Shown here in pieces: positions 24,576 to 33,405 of a DNA stretch of 64,000 bases. The notes below the pieces were generated by a model that was given only the letters and a program-made list of their open reading frames with translations, searched no databases and was not told the origin of the DNA. Position 1 is the stretch's first letter; every line of letters starts with the position of its first letter. Origin of the DNA: Streptomyces sp. 6-11-2 (GTDB lineage Bacteria > Actinomycetota > Actinomycetes > Streptomycetales > Streptomycetaceae); NCBI RefSeq assembly GCF_006540305.1, contig NZ_BJOR01000002.1, forward strand, positions 62,001-126,000. The letters run 5' to 3'. The translations under genes and the position numbers were made by a program.

Positions 24576-25721
24576 ATGGTGACCTCGCGCGCCCTCAACC
24601 GCTCAACCCTCGCCCGTCAGTTGCTGCTCGACCGGGAGCCGCTCACCGCCGCCGACGCGGTGCGGCGTGTGGTCGCTCTCCAGGCACAGCAGCCCGCCTC
24701 GCCGTACCTGGCGCTGTGGAACCGGCTCAGCGGCTTCGACCCGGCCGGCCTCGACGCCGCCGTGGCCGGCCACCGGGCGGTCAGGTCGACGCTGATGCGG
24801 ATCACGTTGCACATGGTCCACGCCGAGGACTACCAGGCATTCCGCGAGGCCATGGAGCCGGCACTGCGCGCCTCCCGGCTCGGCGACTCCCGTTTCACGG
24901 CGTCCGGGCTCACCGCCGCCGACGCCGACGCGCTGATCCCGGGACTGCTGGAGTACACCGGCCGGCCGCGGTCCGCCGCCGAGGTCCGGGGCCGGCTCGA
25001 GGAGTTGCTGGGCACGCCGGTGGAACCGGTGACCTGGCGGATGCTGCGGCAGTACGCGCCGCTGTGGCACGCGCCCACCGGAGGGCCCTGGTCGTTCGGC
25101 ACGCAGCAGTCGTACGTCGCCGCCGGCACGCCGCCGGAGCTGGCCGACCCGGACGCCGCCGTCGCGGGTCTGCGCACTCTGATACGCCGCTACCTGGAGG
25201 GCTTCGGCCCGGCCTCGGTGGCGGACATGGCACAGTTCGCGCTGGTCCAGCGGACGAGAGTGAGGGCGGCGGTGCAGTCACTCGCCGCCGAACTGGAGCA
25301 ACTGGAAGGCCCGGACGGCACGGTGCTGTACGACATCCCCGGCGCGCCGCGGCCGGCCGAGGACACCCCGGCCCCGCCCAGACTGATGGCGATGTGGGAC
25401 AGCATCCTGCTGGCCTACGCCGATCGCGGCCGCGTCATCCCACCCGCGTACCGCAAGCTTGTGACGCGTGTCAACGGCGACGTGCTGCCCACCCTCCTCG
25501 TCGACGGCTACGTCGCCGGCGTCTGGCGTCCCGTCGACGGGGGAATCGAGGCCACCGCCTTCCACCCGCTTCCGGAGCACGTCTGGCGGGGACTGGCCAC
25601 GGAGGCCGGCTCGCTCATGCAGTTCCTCGCCGACCGCGAGGACACGGTCTACCGGCGCTATGGCCATTGGTGGACGAAGGGGCTGCCGGCCGACGAGACA
25701 CGCCTGCTGCGCGGCGACTGA
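24576..25721 (+). CDS. Winged-helix DNA-binding protein, AlkZ/YcaQ-like DNA glycosylase family
   Basis: A 381-residue protein with the HTH_42 (AlkZ-like) architecture. The diagnostic region is VVALQAQQPASPYLALWNRL, which holds the Gln-x-Gln pair that is catalytic in AlkZ and its relatives. Later landmarks are STLMRITLHMVHAEDYQAFR, WRMLRQYAPLWHAP, GFGPASVADMAQF and PPRLMAMWDSILLAYADR. Streptomyces azinomycin-resistance AlkZ opens interstrand crosslinks; many chromosomal homologs have unknown substrates. It stands alone between the MMPL and peptidase genes, without a ribosome site I can recognise close to ATG 24576. Confidence 0.82.
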   Translation: MVTSRALNRSTLARQLLLDREPLTAADAVRRVVALQAQQPASPYLALWNRLSGFDPAGLDAAVAGHRAVRSTLMRITLHMVHAEDYQAFREAMEPALRASRLGDSRFTASGLTAADADALIPGLLEYTGRPRSAAEVRGRLEELLGTPVEPVTWRMLRQYAPLWHAPTGGPWSFGTQQSYVAAGTPPELADPDAAVAGLRTLIRRYLEGFGPASVADMAQFALVQRTRVRAAVQSLAAELEQLEGPDGTVLYDIPGAPRPAEDTPAPPRLMAMWDSILLAYADRGRVIPPAYRKLVTRVNGDVLPTLLVDGYVAGVWRPVDGGIEATAFHPLPEHVWRGLATEAGSLMQFLADREDTVYRRYGHWWTKGLPADETRLLRGD

Positions 25722-25793
25722 GCGGTGCCGCACGCCGCTGCGGGCCGACCCGGCCGCCCCGAACGAAGGGTGCGGCGCGTAGCGTCCGGTCGT

Positions 25794-26906
25794 ATGGAAC
25801 CCATGGCGCACGTCCAGTCGGCACAGGGCACCCGGCCTCGGGCCCGTGACCTCGGCATCGTCGTCGGACGGGGCGGCACCGGGCCCCTCAACGCGATCAC
25901 CGATGTACCGGGAGTCCGGGTCGGGCACACCACCGTCCGGCGTCCCCCCGACGTGCACAGCGGAGTGACCGCGGTCGTGCCCGACGCGGTCGGTCCCCAG
26001 TCTCCGCTGCCCGCCGGGGTGTTCACCGGCAACGGCTACGGCAAGCTCATCGGCACCACCCAGGTCACCGAACTCGGCACGCTGGAGACTCCCGTACTGC
26101 TCACCTCCACCCTGTCGGCGTTCCGGGTCGCCGACGCCCTGGTCGGGTGGATGCTCGAACGGCCCGGATGCGGCGAGGTGCAGAGCCTCAACCCCGTGGT
26201 GGGCGAGTGCAACGACGGCTTCCTGTCCGACATCCGCGCACGGCCGGTGCACGAGGAGCACGTCCGGACCGCGCTCGACGGGGCGGTCGGCGGTCCGGTG
26301 GCCGAGGGCTGCGTCGGCGCGGGAACCGGCACCGGCGCCCTGGGGTTCAAGGCCGGGATCGGAACCGCCTCGCGCACCCCTGAACTGGGAGGCCGGCGGT
26401 TCACGGCCGGGGTCCTGGTGCAGGCGAACTTCGGCGGCACGCTGCGGGTGCTCGGCCGCTGCGTCACCCCGCGGTCCCTGGGCCTGACCGGCGACCCGGC
26501 GCCGGTCACGGAGACCGGCTCCTGCATGATCGTGGTGGCCACGGACGCGCCCGTCGACGCGCGGCAGCTCACCCGCGTCGCGCGGCGGGCCGTGTTCGCC
26601 CTGGCCCGCACGGGCGCGGCCTACAGCCACGGCAGCGGCGACTACGCCATCGCCTTCGGCACCCGACCGGAGGCGGGCGCCCCGGTGGCGGACGCCCCGG
26701 TGGCGGACGCCCCGGTGGCGGACGCCGAACTGGGGCCTCTGTTCGAAGCCGTCCTCGACGCCGTCGAGGAGGCGGTGCTCAACTCCCTGCTGGCCGCGAC
26801 CACGACCACGGGCTTCGGCGGCCGCACACTGCCGGCCCTGCCCGCGGACCGGCTGCTCGACGCCCTCACGGATCCTGCGGCAACCCCACTGTCAGGCGGC
26901 CGGTAA
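25794..26906 (+). CDS. P1 family peptidase (DmpA/L-aminopeptidase-D-esterase type)
   Basis: A 370-residue self-processing Ntn-hydrolase. Early motif: GPLNAITDVPGVRVGHTTV; then GNGYGKLIGTTQV, GECNDGFLSDIR and GAGTGTGALGFKAGIG. The autocatalytic cleavage site that frees the nucleophile is the Ser in EAVLNSLLAATTTTG. In this family cleavage before that Ser yields alpha and beta chains and an aminopeptidase active on small peptides or amides. ATG 25794 is used; an in-frame ATG three codons later is also possible. A 15-base repeat just before the catalytic segment adds three PVADA units to a surface linker. Confidence 0.9.
   Translation: MEPMAHVQSAQGTRPRARDLGIVVGRGGTGPLNAITDVPGVRVGHTTVRRPPDVHSGVTAVVPDAVGPQSPLPAGVFTGNGYGKLIGTTQVTELGTLETPVLLTSTLSAFRVADALVGWMLERPGCGEVQSLNPVVGECNDGFLSDIRARPVHEEHVRTALDGAVGGPVAEGCVGAGTGTGALGFKAGIGTASRTPELGGRRFTAGVLVQANFGGTLRVLGRCVTPRSLGLTGDPAPVTETGSCMIVVATDAPVDARQLTRVARRAVFALARTGAAYSHGSGDYAIAFGTRPEAGAPVADAPVADAPVADAELGPLFEAVLDAVEEAVLNSLLAATTTTGFGGRTLPALPADRLLDALTDPAATPLSGGR
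26681..26725. repeat. In-frame 15-bp tandem repeat in the P1 peptidase gene
   Basis: CCCGGTGGCGGACGC occurs three times consecutively and codes for PVADA repeats in a linker ahead of the nucleophile domain. Copy number may vary between strains. Confidence 0.85.
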
Positions 26907-26989
26907 CAGCCGTCCGGCTGACATGCGCTCCACGGCGGAGAGGCGATGGGCCGCGGCTTTCGGCCGCATTCGGCAATCGCGGACTGCTG

Positions 26990-27310
26990 ATGGGCAATCC
27001 GGACCTGCCGCTGCCGCTGCCGCTGCCGCTGCCGGAGCTGGGCCACGCCGTGCTCGCGCCGCTGCTGCGGCACGACGAGGAACAGGGGGCCGAGCTGGTC
27101 ACCACGCTGCGGTCGTACCTCGCCCACGACTGCGCGTCCGCCGCGACCGCCCGGGAGCTGAGGCTCCACCGCAACAGCTCGCGCTATCGGCTGCGGTTGA
27201 TCGAGCGGCCCACCGGCCGTGATCCCGACCGCCTGGCCGACCGCACGGAGCTGTGGCCGGCCCTCCTGGCGCTGGAGGCCGGCCCCGCCGGCGCACCGCC
27301 GGGGCCATGA
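26990..27310 (+). pseudogene. C-terminal fragment of a PucR-family regulator
   Basis: A 106-codon frame from ATG 26990 contains HDEEQGAELVTTLRSYLAHD, then CASAATARELRLHRNSSRYR and LRLIERPTGRDPDRLADRTE. This is the PucR-type C-terminal helix-turn-helix (a leucine-rich helix, an S/T-A-A-x-x-L-x-x-H-R-N-S/T-x-x-Y-R-L recognition region). Full PucR proteins are about 400-550 residues, so only the last fifth remains. In front of it a CTGCCG microsatellite codes for a PLPLPLPLPLP run. It is divergent in sense from the NCS1 permease, which fits a former purine/pyrimidine regulation unit. Confidence 0.7.
27003..27035. repeat. CTGCCG microsatellite
   Basis: Five CTGCCG units in a row sit at the front of the PucR fragment and may mark the deletion joint. 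Confidence 0.65.
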
Positions 27311-27335
27311 GCGGGCGCGACCGCCTTCGCCGCCG

Positions 27336-28760
27336 TCAGGGGGTGGGAAAGGGGGAAGCGGTCCTCGTCCCCGGCTCGGTGGTGAGGATCATGCGGTCCG
27401 GTACGTGGGCGGTGTCGCGGCGGGCCGTGAGCCAGTAGAGGAAGGCGGGTACGGCCAGGCCGACGATCCAGGAGATGTCCGTGCCGCCGAGCGGCTTCAC
27501 CAGCGGGCCGGTATAGAAGCTGGTGGCCAGGAAGGGCAGTTGGGCCAGAAGGCCGATGCCGTAGACAATGAGTGCCTTGATGCGCCAGGCGCCGTAGCGG
27601 CCGTGCGGGTCGCTCAGGGCGGGCAGGTCGTAGCGCTCCTTGGCGATCAGGTAGTAGTCCACCAGGTTGATCGCCGACCAGGGAGTGAAGGCCGTGAGCA
27701 GGAAGAGCAGGAAGTCCTTGAACGAGGTCAGGAAGCTGTCCTTGCCCAGGAGCGCGACCGCGGTTCCCGCGATCATGATCCCGGCGATGTAGGCGGCGCG
27801 GCCGCGGGTGGACAGCGCGCGCTGCCCGCGGAAGCCACTGATGCCGGTGACCACCGACATGAAACCGCCGTAGGTGTTGAGCACGTTCACCGTCAGCTTG
27901 CCCAGGGCGATGACGAAGTACAGGAACGAGGCCGCGAGGCCCGCGCCGCCCAGGCCGACGATGTAGCCGACCTGGTTGTCGACGAAGGCGCTGCCTGCCG
28001 CGGCCGCCGCGAGCGCGCCGAACGTCATGGACCACTGGGAGCCGAGGGCCGAGCCGCCGAGGGTCCACCAGAAGGTGGCGCGGGGAGAGGTGGAGCGGGG
28101 CAGGTAGCGCGAGTAGTCCGCCACGTAGGGGCCGAAGGCGAGCTGCCAGGAGGCGGACAGGGAGACGGCGAGAAGGAACAGCGGCAGGTCGAAGGAGCGG
28201 TTGGCGAGGAGGGTGCTCAGTTCGGCGTGCTCCAGGAGGCGGATGCCGAGGTAGACGAAGGCGACTGCGCACACGACGCTGGCCACCCGTCCCAGGGTGT
28301 GGATGAGCCGGTAGCCGACGAGCGTGGTGACCGCGGTGACGACGGCGAAGATCACGATGCCGGTGGTGTCGCCGAGGTGGGTGAGTTCGCCGACCGCCTG
28401 GCCGGCCAGCACGCTGCCGCTGGCGAAGAAGCCGACGTACATCACGACGACCAGGACCAGCGGGACGACGGCTCCGCGGACGCCGAACTGGGCCCGGCTG
28501 GAGATCATCTGCGGCAGGCCGAGGCGCGGTCCCTGGGCGGAGTGCAGGGCCATCACCGCGCCGCCCAGCAGGTTGCCGAGCAGCAGACCGATGATCGACC
28601 AGAAGGCGCCCCCGCCGAAGACGACGGCGAGCGCGCCGGTGACGACCGCGGTGATCTGGAGGTTTGCGCCCAGCCAGAGAGTGAACTGGCTGAACGCGCT
28701 GCCGTGCCGTTCGGCGTCGGGGACGACATCGATCGAGCGTTGTTCGACCACGCCTGTCAT
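27336..28760 (-). CDS. NCS1-family purine/pyrimidine permease
   Basis: A 474-residue membrane protein with about twelve helices, starting seven bases after GGAAGAGGG. Family features: FTLWLGANLQITAVVTGALA in helix 1, GNLLGGAVMALHSAQGPRLG and PQMISSRAQFGVRGAV, with FGPYVADYSRYLP in the middle and FTPWSAINLVDYYLIAKERY later. Codon HBS-type motif VDYY with Trp is common to cytosine/purine and allantoin transporters of NCS1. The likely substrate is a nucleobase or hydantoin-like ring, taken up with a cation. The PucR fragment next to it hints at purines. Confidence 0.9.
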   Translation of the reverse strand: MTGVVEQRSIDVVPDAERHGSAFSQFTLWLGANLQITAVVTGALAVVFGGGAFWSIIGLLLGNLLGGAVMALHSAQGPRLGLPQMISSRAQFGVRGAVVPLVLVVVMYVGFFASGSVLAGQAVGELTHLGDTTGIVIFAVVTAVTTLVGYRLIHTLGRVASVVCAVAFVYLGIRLLEHAELSTLLANRSFDLPLFLLAVSLSASWQLAFGPYVADYSRYLPRSTSPRATFWWTLGGSALGSQWSMTFGALAAAAAGSAFVDNQVGYIVGLGGAGLAASFLYFVIALGKLTVNVLNTYGGFMSVVTGISGFRGQRALSTRGRAAYIAGIMIAGTAVALLGKDSFLTSFKDFLLFLLTAFTPWSAINLVDYYLIAKERYDLPALSDPHGRYGAWRIKALIVYGIGLLAQLPFLATSFYTGPLVKPLGGTDISWIVGLAVPAFLYWLTARRDTAHVPDRMILTTEPGTRTASPFPTP

Positions 28761-28917
28761 AGATTGCCCTCTTCCACGGATCCGCTTCTGGCATGCATAA
28801 GTTCATTCAGAATGGGATTGGATGAATGAGAGGTCAATACTTTGCTGCAAAATATGGGCTGAGGATTGCCTGGGCCGGGTGGCGAGGCCCGAACCTGCGG
28901 CCGGTGGCCGCCCGGCC

Positions 28918-29034
28918 TCACCGACGGCGGCTCCGGTCCCGGTCCTCGCGGAGCCACTGCCCGACGACCGCGTCGGCGTGCTCGCCGAGAGCCGGACTCG
29001 GAGCCGACCGGCTCATGTGCGGGTGAACTGGCGG
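28918..29034 (-). pseudogene. C-terminal remnant of a CaiB/BaiF CoA-transferase
   Basis: The minus strand reads MSRSAPSPALGEHADAVVGQ then WLREDRDRSRRR before a stop. The APxPxLGEHxDxVL-x-x-WL tail is the hallmark end of class III CoA-transferases. Nothing upstream continues the homology in any frame, so only about 38 codons survive. Between this and the dehydrogenase fragment (29035-29249) I see no recognisable gene. Confidence 0.5.
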
Positions 29035-29249
29035 CACGGCGGCCCCGGGGCTCCCCCTTGATCAGCGGGACGTGGGCCTGGCCACGGTGGGCGAAGACGG
29101 TGAGGCACGCGCCGGCGCGCCGGGTGGCCTGCGGCGCGGCGTCCTCGCGCCGTTCGACCACGGCCGGATCGGCCCGTATCCGGTCGGCGGCCTCGCGCAG
29201 GTGGGTGACCGGCGCGGTGGCCGCGGACCCGTCAGGCGTCGGCGGCACG

Positions 29250-29639
29250 GGCGAGCGGACGCGGGTACGCGCGGAGCGTTTCGCCACCGCCGTGCTCGGC
29301 AAGCGGGTCATCCGCTCCACGGACCGCGCCGGGTTCGTGGTGAACGCGCTCCTCGTGCCGTACCTGCCGTCCGCGATCAGGTTGCTCGAATCCGGTTTCG
29401 CCTCCGCCTCCGCCACCGACATCGACCAGGGCATGGTTCTCGGCTGCGCGCACCCGATGGGCCCGCCGGTGCTCGCGGACTTGATCGGCCTCGACACCAC
29501 GCAGGCGATCGACGACCCGATGTACGCCCAGTTCAAGGAGCGGTTGTACGCGCCGCCCCCGCTGCTGCAGCGCATGGTGGAGGCCGGCCACCTCGGCAGG
29601 AGGACCGGCCGCGGCTTTCACCGCTACCCTACGGCCTGA
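29250..29639 (+). pseudogene. C-terminal half of a 3-hydroxybutyryl-CoA dehydrogenase
   Basis: The frame encodes RFATAVLGKRVIRSTDRAGF, VVNALLVPYLPSAIRLLESG, ASATDIDQGMVLGCAHPMGP, ADLIGLDTTQAIDDPMYAQF and EAGHLGRRTGRGFHRYPTA. This is the complete helical C-terminal domain of FadB-type dehydrogenases (A-D-I-D...M..G...P-M-GP...D-x-x-G-L-D). The NAD-binding domain, including GxGxxG and the catalytic His, is missing, so it cannot be active. It stands alone and ends normally at TGA. Sequence conservation suggests recent loss. Confidence 0.82.
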
Positions 29640-29671
29640 GCCCGCCCCCCGTCGCGACGGACGGCCGAACC

Positions 29672-30721
29672 TCAGACGGCGGACCGGGACTCGGCCGGGC
29701 GTCGCCGCAGCGCCGATATGGCGAGTGACGGCGGAGTCCAGACGCCGTCAGGGGGGTAGACGTCGGTTCCGGGCGGCACGATGTCGTCGAGCCGGTCGAG
29801 TACGGCGTCGTCCAGCACCACGGACCTGCCCTTGAGCGTGCTGTGCAGTTGCTCCATCGTGCGCGGGCCGATGATCACCGACGTGACGGCCGGATGCGCG
29901 AGCGGGAAGGCGATGGCCAACTCCGGCAGTGAGCAGCCCACTTCCCGGGCCACTTCGACGAGCTGCTCGACGATCTCCAGTTTCGCGGCCGTGCGCGGCG
30001 CCGACGGATCGAAGCGGTCGGGGTGCAGGGTGGGGCGCCCGCTGCTCAGATCGAGGGCCCGGCCCCTGCGGTAGCGACCGGTCAGGAACCCGGAGGCCAG
30101 CGGACTCCAGGTCAGCACCCCCATTCCCAGACGCTCCGCCACCGGCAGCACATGCCGCTCGACGCCGCGGGCCAGCAGCGAGTACGGCGGCTGCTCGGTG
30201 CGGAACCGCTGGAGCCCCCGCCGGTCGGCCACGTGGTACGCCTCCACGATCTCGTCGGCGGGGAAGGTGGAGCAGCCGAACGCCCTGATCTTGCCCTGGC
30301 GCACCAGATCGGTGAGGGCCGAGAGCGTCTCCTCGATGTCGGTCGTGTGGTCCGGCCGGTGCACCTGGTACAGGTCGATCCAGTCCGTTCCCAGCCGCCG
30401 CAGACTGTCCTCCACCTCCCGGAAAATCCAACGCCGTGAGTTGCCGCCGCGGTTGGGACCGTCCCCCATGGGGAAGTGGACCTTGGTCGCGAGCACCACG
30501 TCGTCGCGTCGGCCCTTCAGCGCCTTGCCGACGATCGTCTCCGACTCCCCGGCCGAGTACATGTCGGCCGTGTCGACGAAGTTGATCCCCTCGTCCAGCG
30601 CGGCGTGGATGATCCGGACACACTCGTCGTGGTCGGCATTGCCGACGAACCCGAACATCATCGTGCCGAGGCAGTACGGGCTGACCTCGATACCGGTCCC
30701 GCCCAGAACGCGGTGGCGCAT
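29672..30721 (-). CDS. Aldo/keto reductase
   Basis: A 349-residue NADP(H)-dependent reductase from ATG 30721, six bases after GGAG. The TIM barrel shows MRHRVLGGTGIEVSPYCLGT, INFVDTADMYSAGESETIVG (catalytic Asp and Tyr), DDVVLATKVHFPMG (catalytic Lys), DLYQVHRPD (His), and the cofactor loop near SVIIGPRTMEQL. This is the AKR subgroup related to voltage-gated potassium-channel beta subunits and YajO. Substrates are carbonyls, often unknown. The promoter holds the palindrome TTGGAG-TCCT-CTCCAA, suggesting control by a MerR- or MarR-like repressor encoded elsewhere. Confidence 0.93.
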   Translation of the reverse strand: MRHRVLGGTGIEVSPYCLGTMMFGFVGNADHDECVRIIHAALDEGINFVDTADMYSAGESETIVGKALKGRRDDVVLATKVHFPMGDGPNRGGNSRRWIFREVEDSLRRLGTDWIDLYQVHRPDHTTDIEETLSALTDLVRQGKIRAFGCSTFPADEIVEAYHVADRRGLQRFRTEQPPYSLLARGVERHVLPVAERLGMGVLTWSPLASGFLTGRYRRGRALDLSSGRPTLHPDRFDPSAPRTAAKLEIVEQLVEVAREVGCSLPELAIAFPLAHPAVTSVIIGPRTMEQLHSTLKGRSVVLDDAVLDRLDDIVPPGTDVYPPDGVWTPPSLAISALRRRPAESRSAV

Positions 30722-30768
30722 ACGACTCTCCTTGGATGGGCCCCACTTGGACGGGCCGACCCTACGAA

Positions 30769-30784
30769 TTGGAGTCCTCTCCAA
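30769..30784. promoter_or_regulatory. Candidate operator before the aldo/keto reductase
   Basis: TTGGAG and CTCCAA form a perfect 6-bp inverted repeat around TCCT, 48 bases upstream of the start. The rest of the 603-base gap (30722-31324) holds no gene I can recognise. Confidence 0.5.
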
Positions 30785-31233
30785 GGCAAGCGCGGCCCAC
30801 CGCTCAGGGTGCTCCTTCGGGGTGCACGGCTCGTACGGCCTCGACGACGGAGCCGCTATGAGCGAGTGCGGCGGCGCGTTCGTGGCGGCGGCACGGTCCG
30901 GTGGTGCTTTCGTGGTGGAGCCGCAGGCGGCCGGCGGGCAGGTGCCGGCGGCGGCCAGGACGAGCGCGATACAGGACGCGCCCCGACGCCGGGAAAGAGG
31001 CTTGGACGGTTCCTGCCGAAGTCCTCGGCGCGCGGTCCGCGTGCCGCGGTGAAGCGGCGGGGACGGCGCGGGCCCTGCCGGCCGGCCAACGGTTCGCGCT
31101 CCGGTGTGCGGGGTGCGCGGGACGGCGGCCCGGTGCCTGGAAGTTGGGGCGGCGACCGGCAGGCGCCGACGAGCCGTTCTCAGCGGGCGAGAATCCGCCA
31201 TCGGCCGAAACGGGTGACCGCGCGGGGTACCAA

Positions 31234-31250
31234 GGGACTTTCGGGGTCCC
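31234..31250. promoter_or_regulatory. GGGAC-N7-GTCCC palindrome before the CBS-BON gene
   Basis: GGGACTTTCGGGGTCCC is 74 bases upstream of the start codon. The GGGAC...GTCCC core resembles the dormancy DevR/DosR-type box (GGGAC...GTCCC) known from mycobacteria and its Streptomyces counterpart. The match is in the arms only, so this is tentative. Confidence 0.4.
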
Positions 31251-31324
31251 GGCAGGGGCTGTTCGGCCTCAGCGGCAAGGCGGCGCGTGCGGTGGACTGG
31301 AGGCGACAGGAAGGGCGCCGAGTG

Positions 31325-32047
31325 ATGAGACGACGCAGCGTGGGCGAGCTGATGAGCCCCACCGCCGTGAGTGTGCGACCGGGCACGGCGTTCAAGGAGA
31401 TCGCACGCGTCCTCGACGAGTACGACATCACCGCCGTCCCGGTGGTCGACGACGAGGACCGGCCGATAGGAGTGGTGTCCGAGGCGGACCTGCTCCGCAA
31501 GCAGACGTGCGGAGGCGCCGGGAGGAACGCGGGGGAGCTGATGACGAGCCCCGCCGTGGTCGCGGAGCCCGGCTGGCACGCCGCGCGTGCCGCGCGGACG
31601 ATGGAGCGGCACAAGGTCAAGCGCCTGCCGGTGGTGGACGGCGACGGCCGGCTGATCGGCGTGATCAGCCGCAGCGATCTGGTGCGGCTGTTCCTGCGCC
31701 GGGACCGCGAGATTCAGCGGGAGATCCTGGAGGACGTCATCGTACGGACGCTGGGTCTGCGGCCTTCGGCGCTCGCGGTCGAGGTCGCCGAGGGCCGGGT
31801 CGTACTCAGCGGCACAGTGGAGCACAGGAGCCTGATCCCGGTCACCGTGCGGCTGTGCGACAGCGTCGACGGCGTGGTGGAGGTGGTGAACCGGCTCGGC
31901 TTCGACCGGGACGACACCCTGAACCCTCCGGCGGTACGCGGCGGTTCGGCTCGTTCGGAGGCCGGTGCGCGCACGGCGCCGGGTGGTGGGCACGGCCTGT
32001 CGTCGGTGCTGTCACCGCCCCGGCTCCGCTTCGGACGCCGCTGGTGA
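31325..32047 (+). CDS. CBS-pair plus BON-domain protein
   Basis: A 240-residue soluble protein. Residues 5-125 hold two CBS motifs: VGELMSPTAVSVRPGTAFKE then VPVVDDEDRPIGVVSEADLL, and AGELMTSPAVVAEPGWHAAR then LPVVDGDGRLIGVISRSDLV. A BON domain follows (residues about 135-200: ILEDVIVRTLGLRPSALAVE, GRVVLSGTVEHRSLIPVTVR), a fold that binds phospholipids or interfaces. CBS pairs bind adenosine nucleotides, so it probably senses energy state. In Streptomyces such proteins often lie in hypoxia/dormancy gene sets; here it stands alone behind a GGGAC-GTCCC palindrome. A Pro/Arg/Gly-rich tail is disordered. Confidence 0.88.
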   Translation: MRRRSVGELMSPTAVSVRPGTAFKEIARVLDEYDITAVPVVDDEDRPIGVVSEADLLRKQTCGGAGRNAGELMTSPAVVAEPGWHAARAARTMERHKVKRLPVVDGDGRLIGVISRSDLVRLFLRRDREIQREILEDVIVRTLGLRPSALAVEVAEGRVVLSGTVEHRSLIPVTVRLCDSVDGVVEVVNRLGFDRDDTLNPPAVRGGSARSEAGARTAPGGGHGLSSVLSPPRLRFGRRW

Positions 32048-32058
32048 GCCGCCGGTAG

Positions 32059-32200
32059 TCACAGGTCCAGGATCAGACGTTCCCCCAGGCACCGCGAGAC
32101 GCAGGTCATCATGGTCTCGCCCGCGGCGCGTTCCTCCTCGCCGAGCACCCGGTCACGGTGGTCCGGCTCGCCCTCCGGATGGCCTGCCGCGCGGTGCAGT
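32059..32200 (-). pseudogene. C-terminal ferredoxin-domain remnant of a VanB/PDR-type oxidoreductase
   Basis: The minus strand ends GHPEGEPDHRDRVLGEEERA then AGETMMTCVSRCLGERLILD and L before TGA. The order E-G-x-PDHRD-x-VL-x-x-x-E-x-A-x-G-x-x-M-x-x-CVSR-x-x-x-x-x-L-x-LDL is the tail of PDR/VanB-family reductases with a plant-type [2Fe-2S] domain. The preceding Cys cluster is degraded (RCRLHRAAG). The FMN and NAD domains are absent. Confidence 0.6.
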
Positions 32201-32282
32201 CGGCACCGGGGTGGCACCCCCGTCCCGTCGGGGCGGGTGAGACCGGCCGGCGCGACGTGGACGTCGGCGGTGCCGTGCGAGT

Positions 32283-33161
32283 TCAGCGGCCGCGCCGGTG
32301 GAGCTCCAGGTCCGCGACCACCGGGCGGTGGTCGGACGCCTCCGTGGCGATCTCCCGGGCGCCGGTCACGGTGATGTCGGGGGAGACCGTCACGAAGTCG
32401 ATGCGCTTTTCCGGGCGGATCGCCGGGTACGTCCCTCCGCCGTCCGGGTCGGCGTCCCTGAGCCGCTGCCACAGCGGTGCCAACTCGGGAGCGTTCGCCT
32501 CGGTGTTGAAGTCCCCGACCAGGATCTTCGGGCCGTGGTCGGCGGCGAGCACGTCGAGCATGTCCGCCACCTGGGCCCTGCGGACGGACGGGTCGCCCCG
32601 GTAGTCCAGGTGCGTGTCGTAGACGTGCACGTGCGAGCCCCTGACGTTGAGCGTCACCTCGGCGAAGCCGGGCGCCGGGGCCGGCACCGGATCGGGCGTC
32701 TGGGTGGAGAGCCGGGTGATGTCGTGGTTCTCGGCCTCGAGCACCGGGTGGCGGCTGAGCACGGCGACGCCGAACTGGCGGCGGTCCGCGCCCTGGACGG
32801 CCGGGTCCATGTCGTAGATCGGCGCGAAGAACACCCGCATGCCCAGCTTTTGGGCCAGCGCCCGGGCCTCGTCGGCGAAGTCGCTGCGGGCGCCCCAGTG
32901 GACGTCGACCTCCTGGAGACCGACCACGTCGGCGTGCAGATCACGTATCGCTCGCGCCGTGCGGTCGAGGTCGAAGACCTCGTCCTCGCCGGCCCCGGCG
33001 TGGATGTTGTAGGTCGCCACCCGCAGCGGCACCGCGGGTGCGCGGGACCCGGCGGTGCCGGCGTCCGCGGCCGTCGCCGGTGCCGCCACGGCGAGTGCGG
33101 CGGTGGCGGCGAGCACGGCGGCGACGCCGCGCCGGACAGGACGTCGGAACGTGGGCCTCAT
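32283..33161 (-). CDS. Secreted endonuclease/exonuclease/phosphatase-family hydrolase
   Basis: A 292-residue exported protein from ATG 33161. A Sec signal (RRGVAAVLAATAALAVAAPA) ends near ATAADA. The EEP fold is complete: RVATYNIHAG, HADVVGLQEVD with the metal-binding Glu, HVYDTHLDYRG, ILVGDFNTEANAPELAP with Asp/Asn, and EASDHRPVVADLEL with the catalytic Asp-His. Such enzymes cleave phosphodiesters in sphingomyelin, nucleic acids or phosphorylated sugars outside the cell. It is divergent from the sialidase gene, 244 bases apart, and may join the same attack on host-type or eukaryotic material. Confidence 0.88.
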   Translation of the reverse strand: MRPTFRRPVRRGVAAVLAATAALAVAAPATAADAGTAGSRAPAVPLRVATYNIHAGAGEDEVFDLDRTARAIRDLHADVVGLQEVDVHWGARSDFADEARALAQKLGMRVFFAPIYDMDPAVQGADRRQFGVAVLSRHPVLEAENHDITRLSTQTPDPVPAPAPGFAEVTLNVRGSHVHVYDTHLDYRGDPSVRRAQVADMLDVLAADHGPKILVGDFNTEANAPELAPLWQRLRDADPDGGGTYPAIRPEKRIDFVTVSPDITVTGAREIATEASDHRPVVADLELHRRGR

Positions 33162-33333
33162 GCCGTCGATCCCTTCACCGTCTTCTTGGAGAGTCACACA
33201 ACAGCCGGTGTGACGAGTGTGGTTGACGATGCCGTCCACGTCGAGCCCGCCTCCGTCGCGCCCCTGACGGGGATTCAGCGCCGCGACGGGCCGTCGTACC
33301 CGCCGTGGCACATCACGTGAGCCGGAGGGGTTC

Positions 33334-33357
33334 ACGTCAGACATCAGACGTCATATG
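33334..33357. promoter_or_regulatory. Candidate operator before the sialidase gene
   Basis: ACGTC (33334-33338) and GACGT (33347-33351) form an inverted repeat around an 8-base spacer, overlapped by the direct repeat TCAGACATCAGAC, and followed by the self-palindrome CATATG. The sialidase start is 49 bases beyond. The layout resembles a GntR-type site; no such regulator gene is adjacent. Confidence 0.4.
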
Positions 33358-33405
33358 ATCCGCGTCGACGGCAGACGCCCTGCCGTTCCGAGCGATAGGA
33401 CAGCG

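Noticed and set aside
29035..29249. Gene on the minus strand between the CaiB and dehydrogenase remnants
   Set aside because: The frame contains phrases such as HRGQAHVPLIKGEP but I cannot match it to any family, and it is not bounded by a plausible start.
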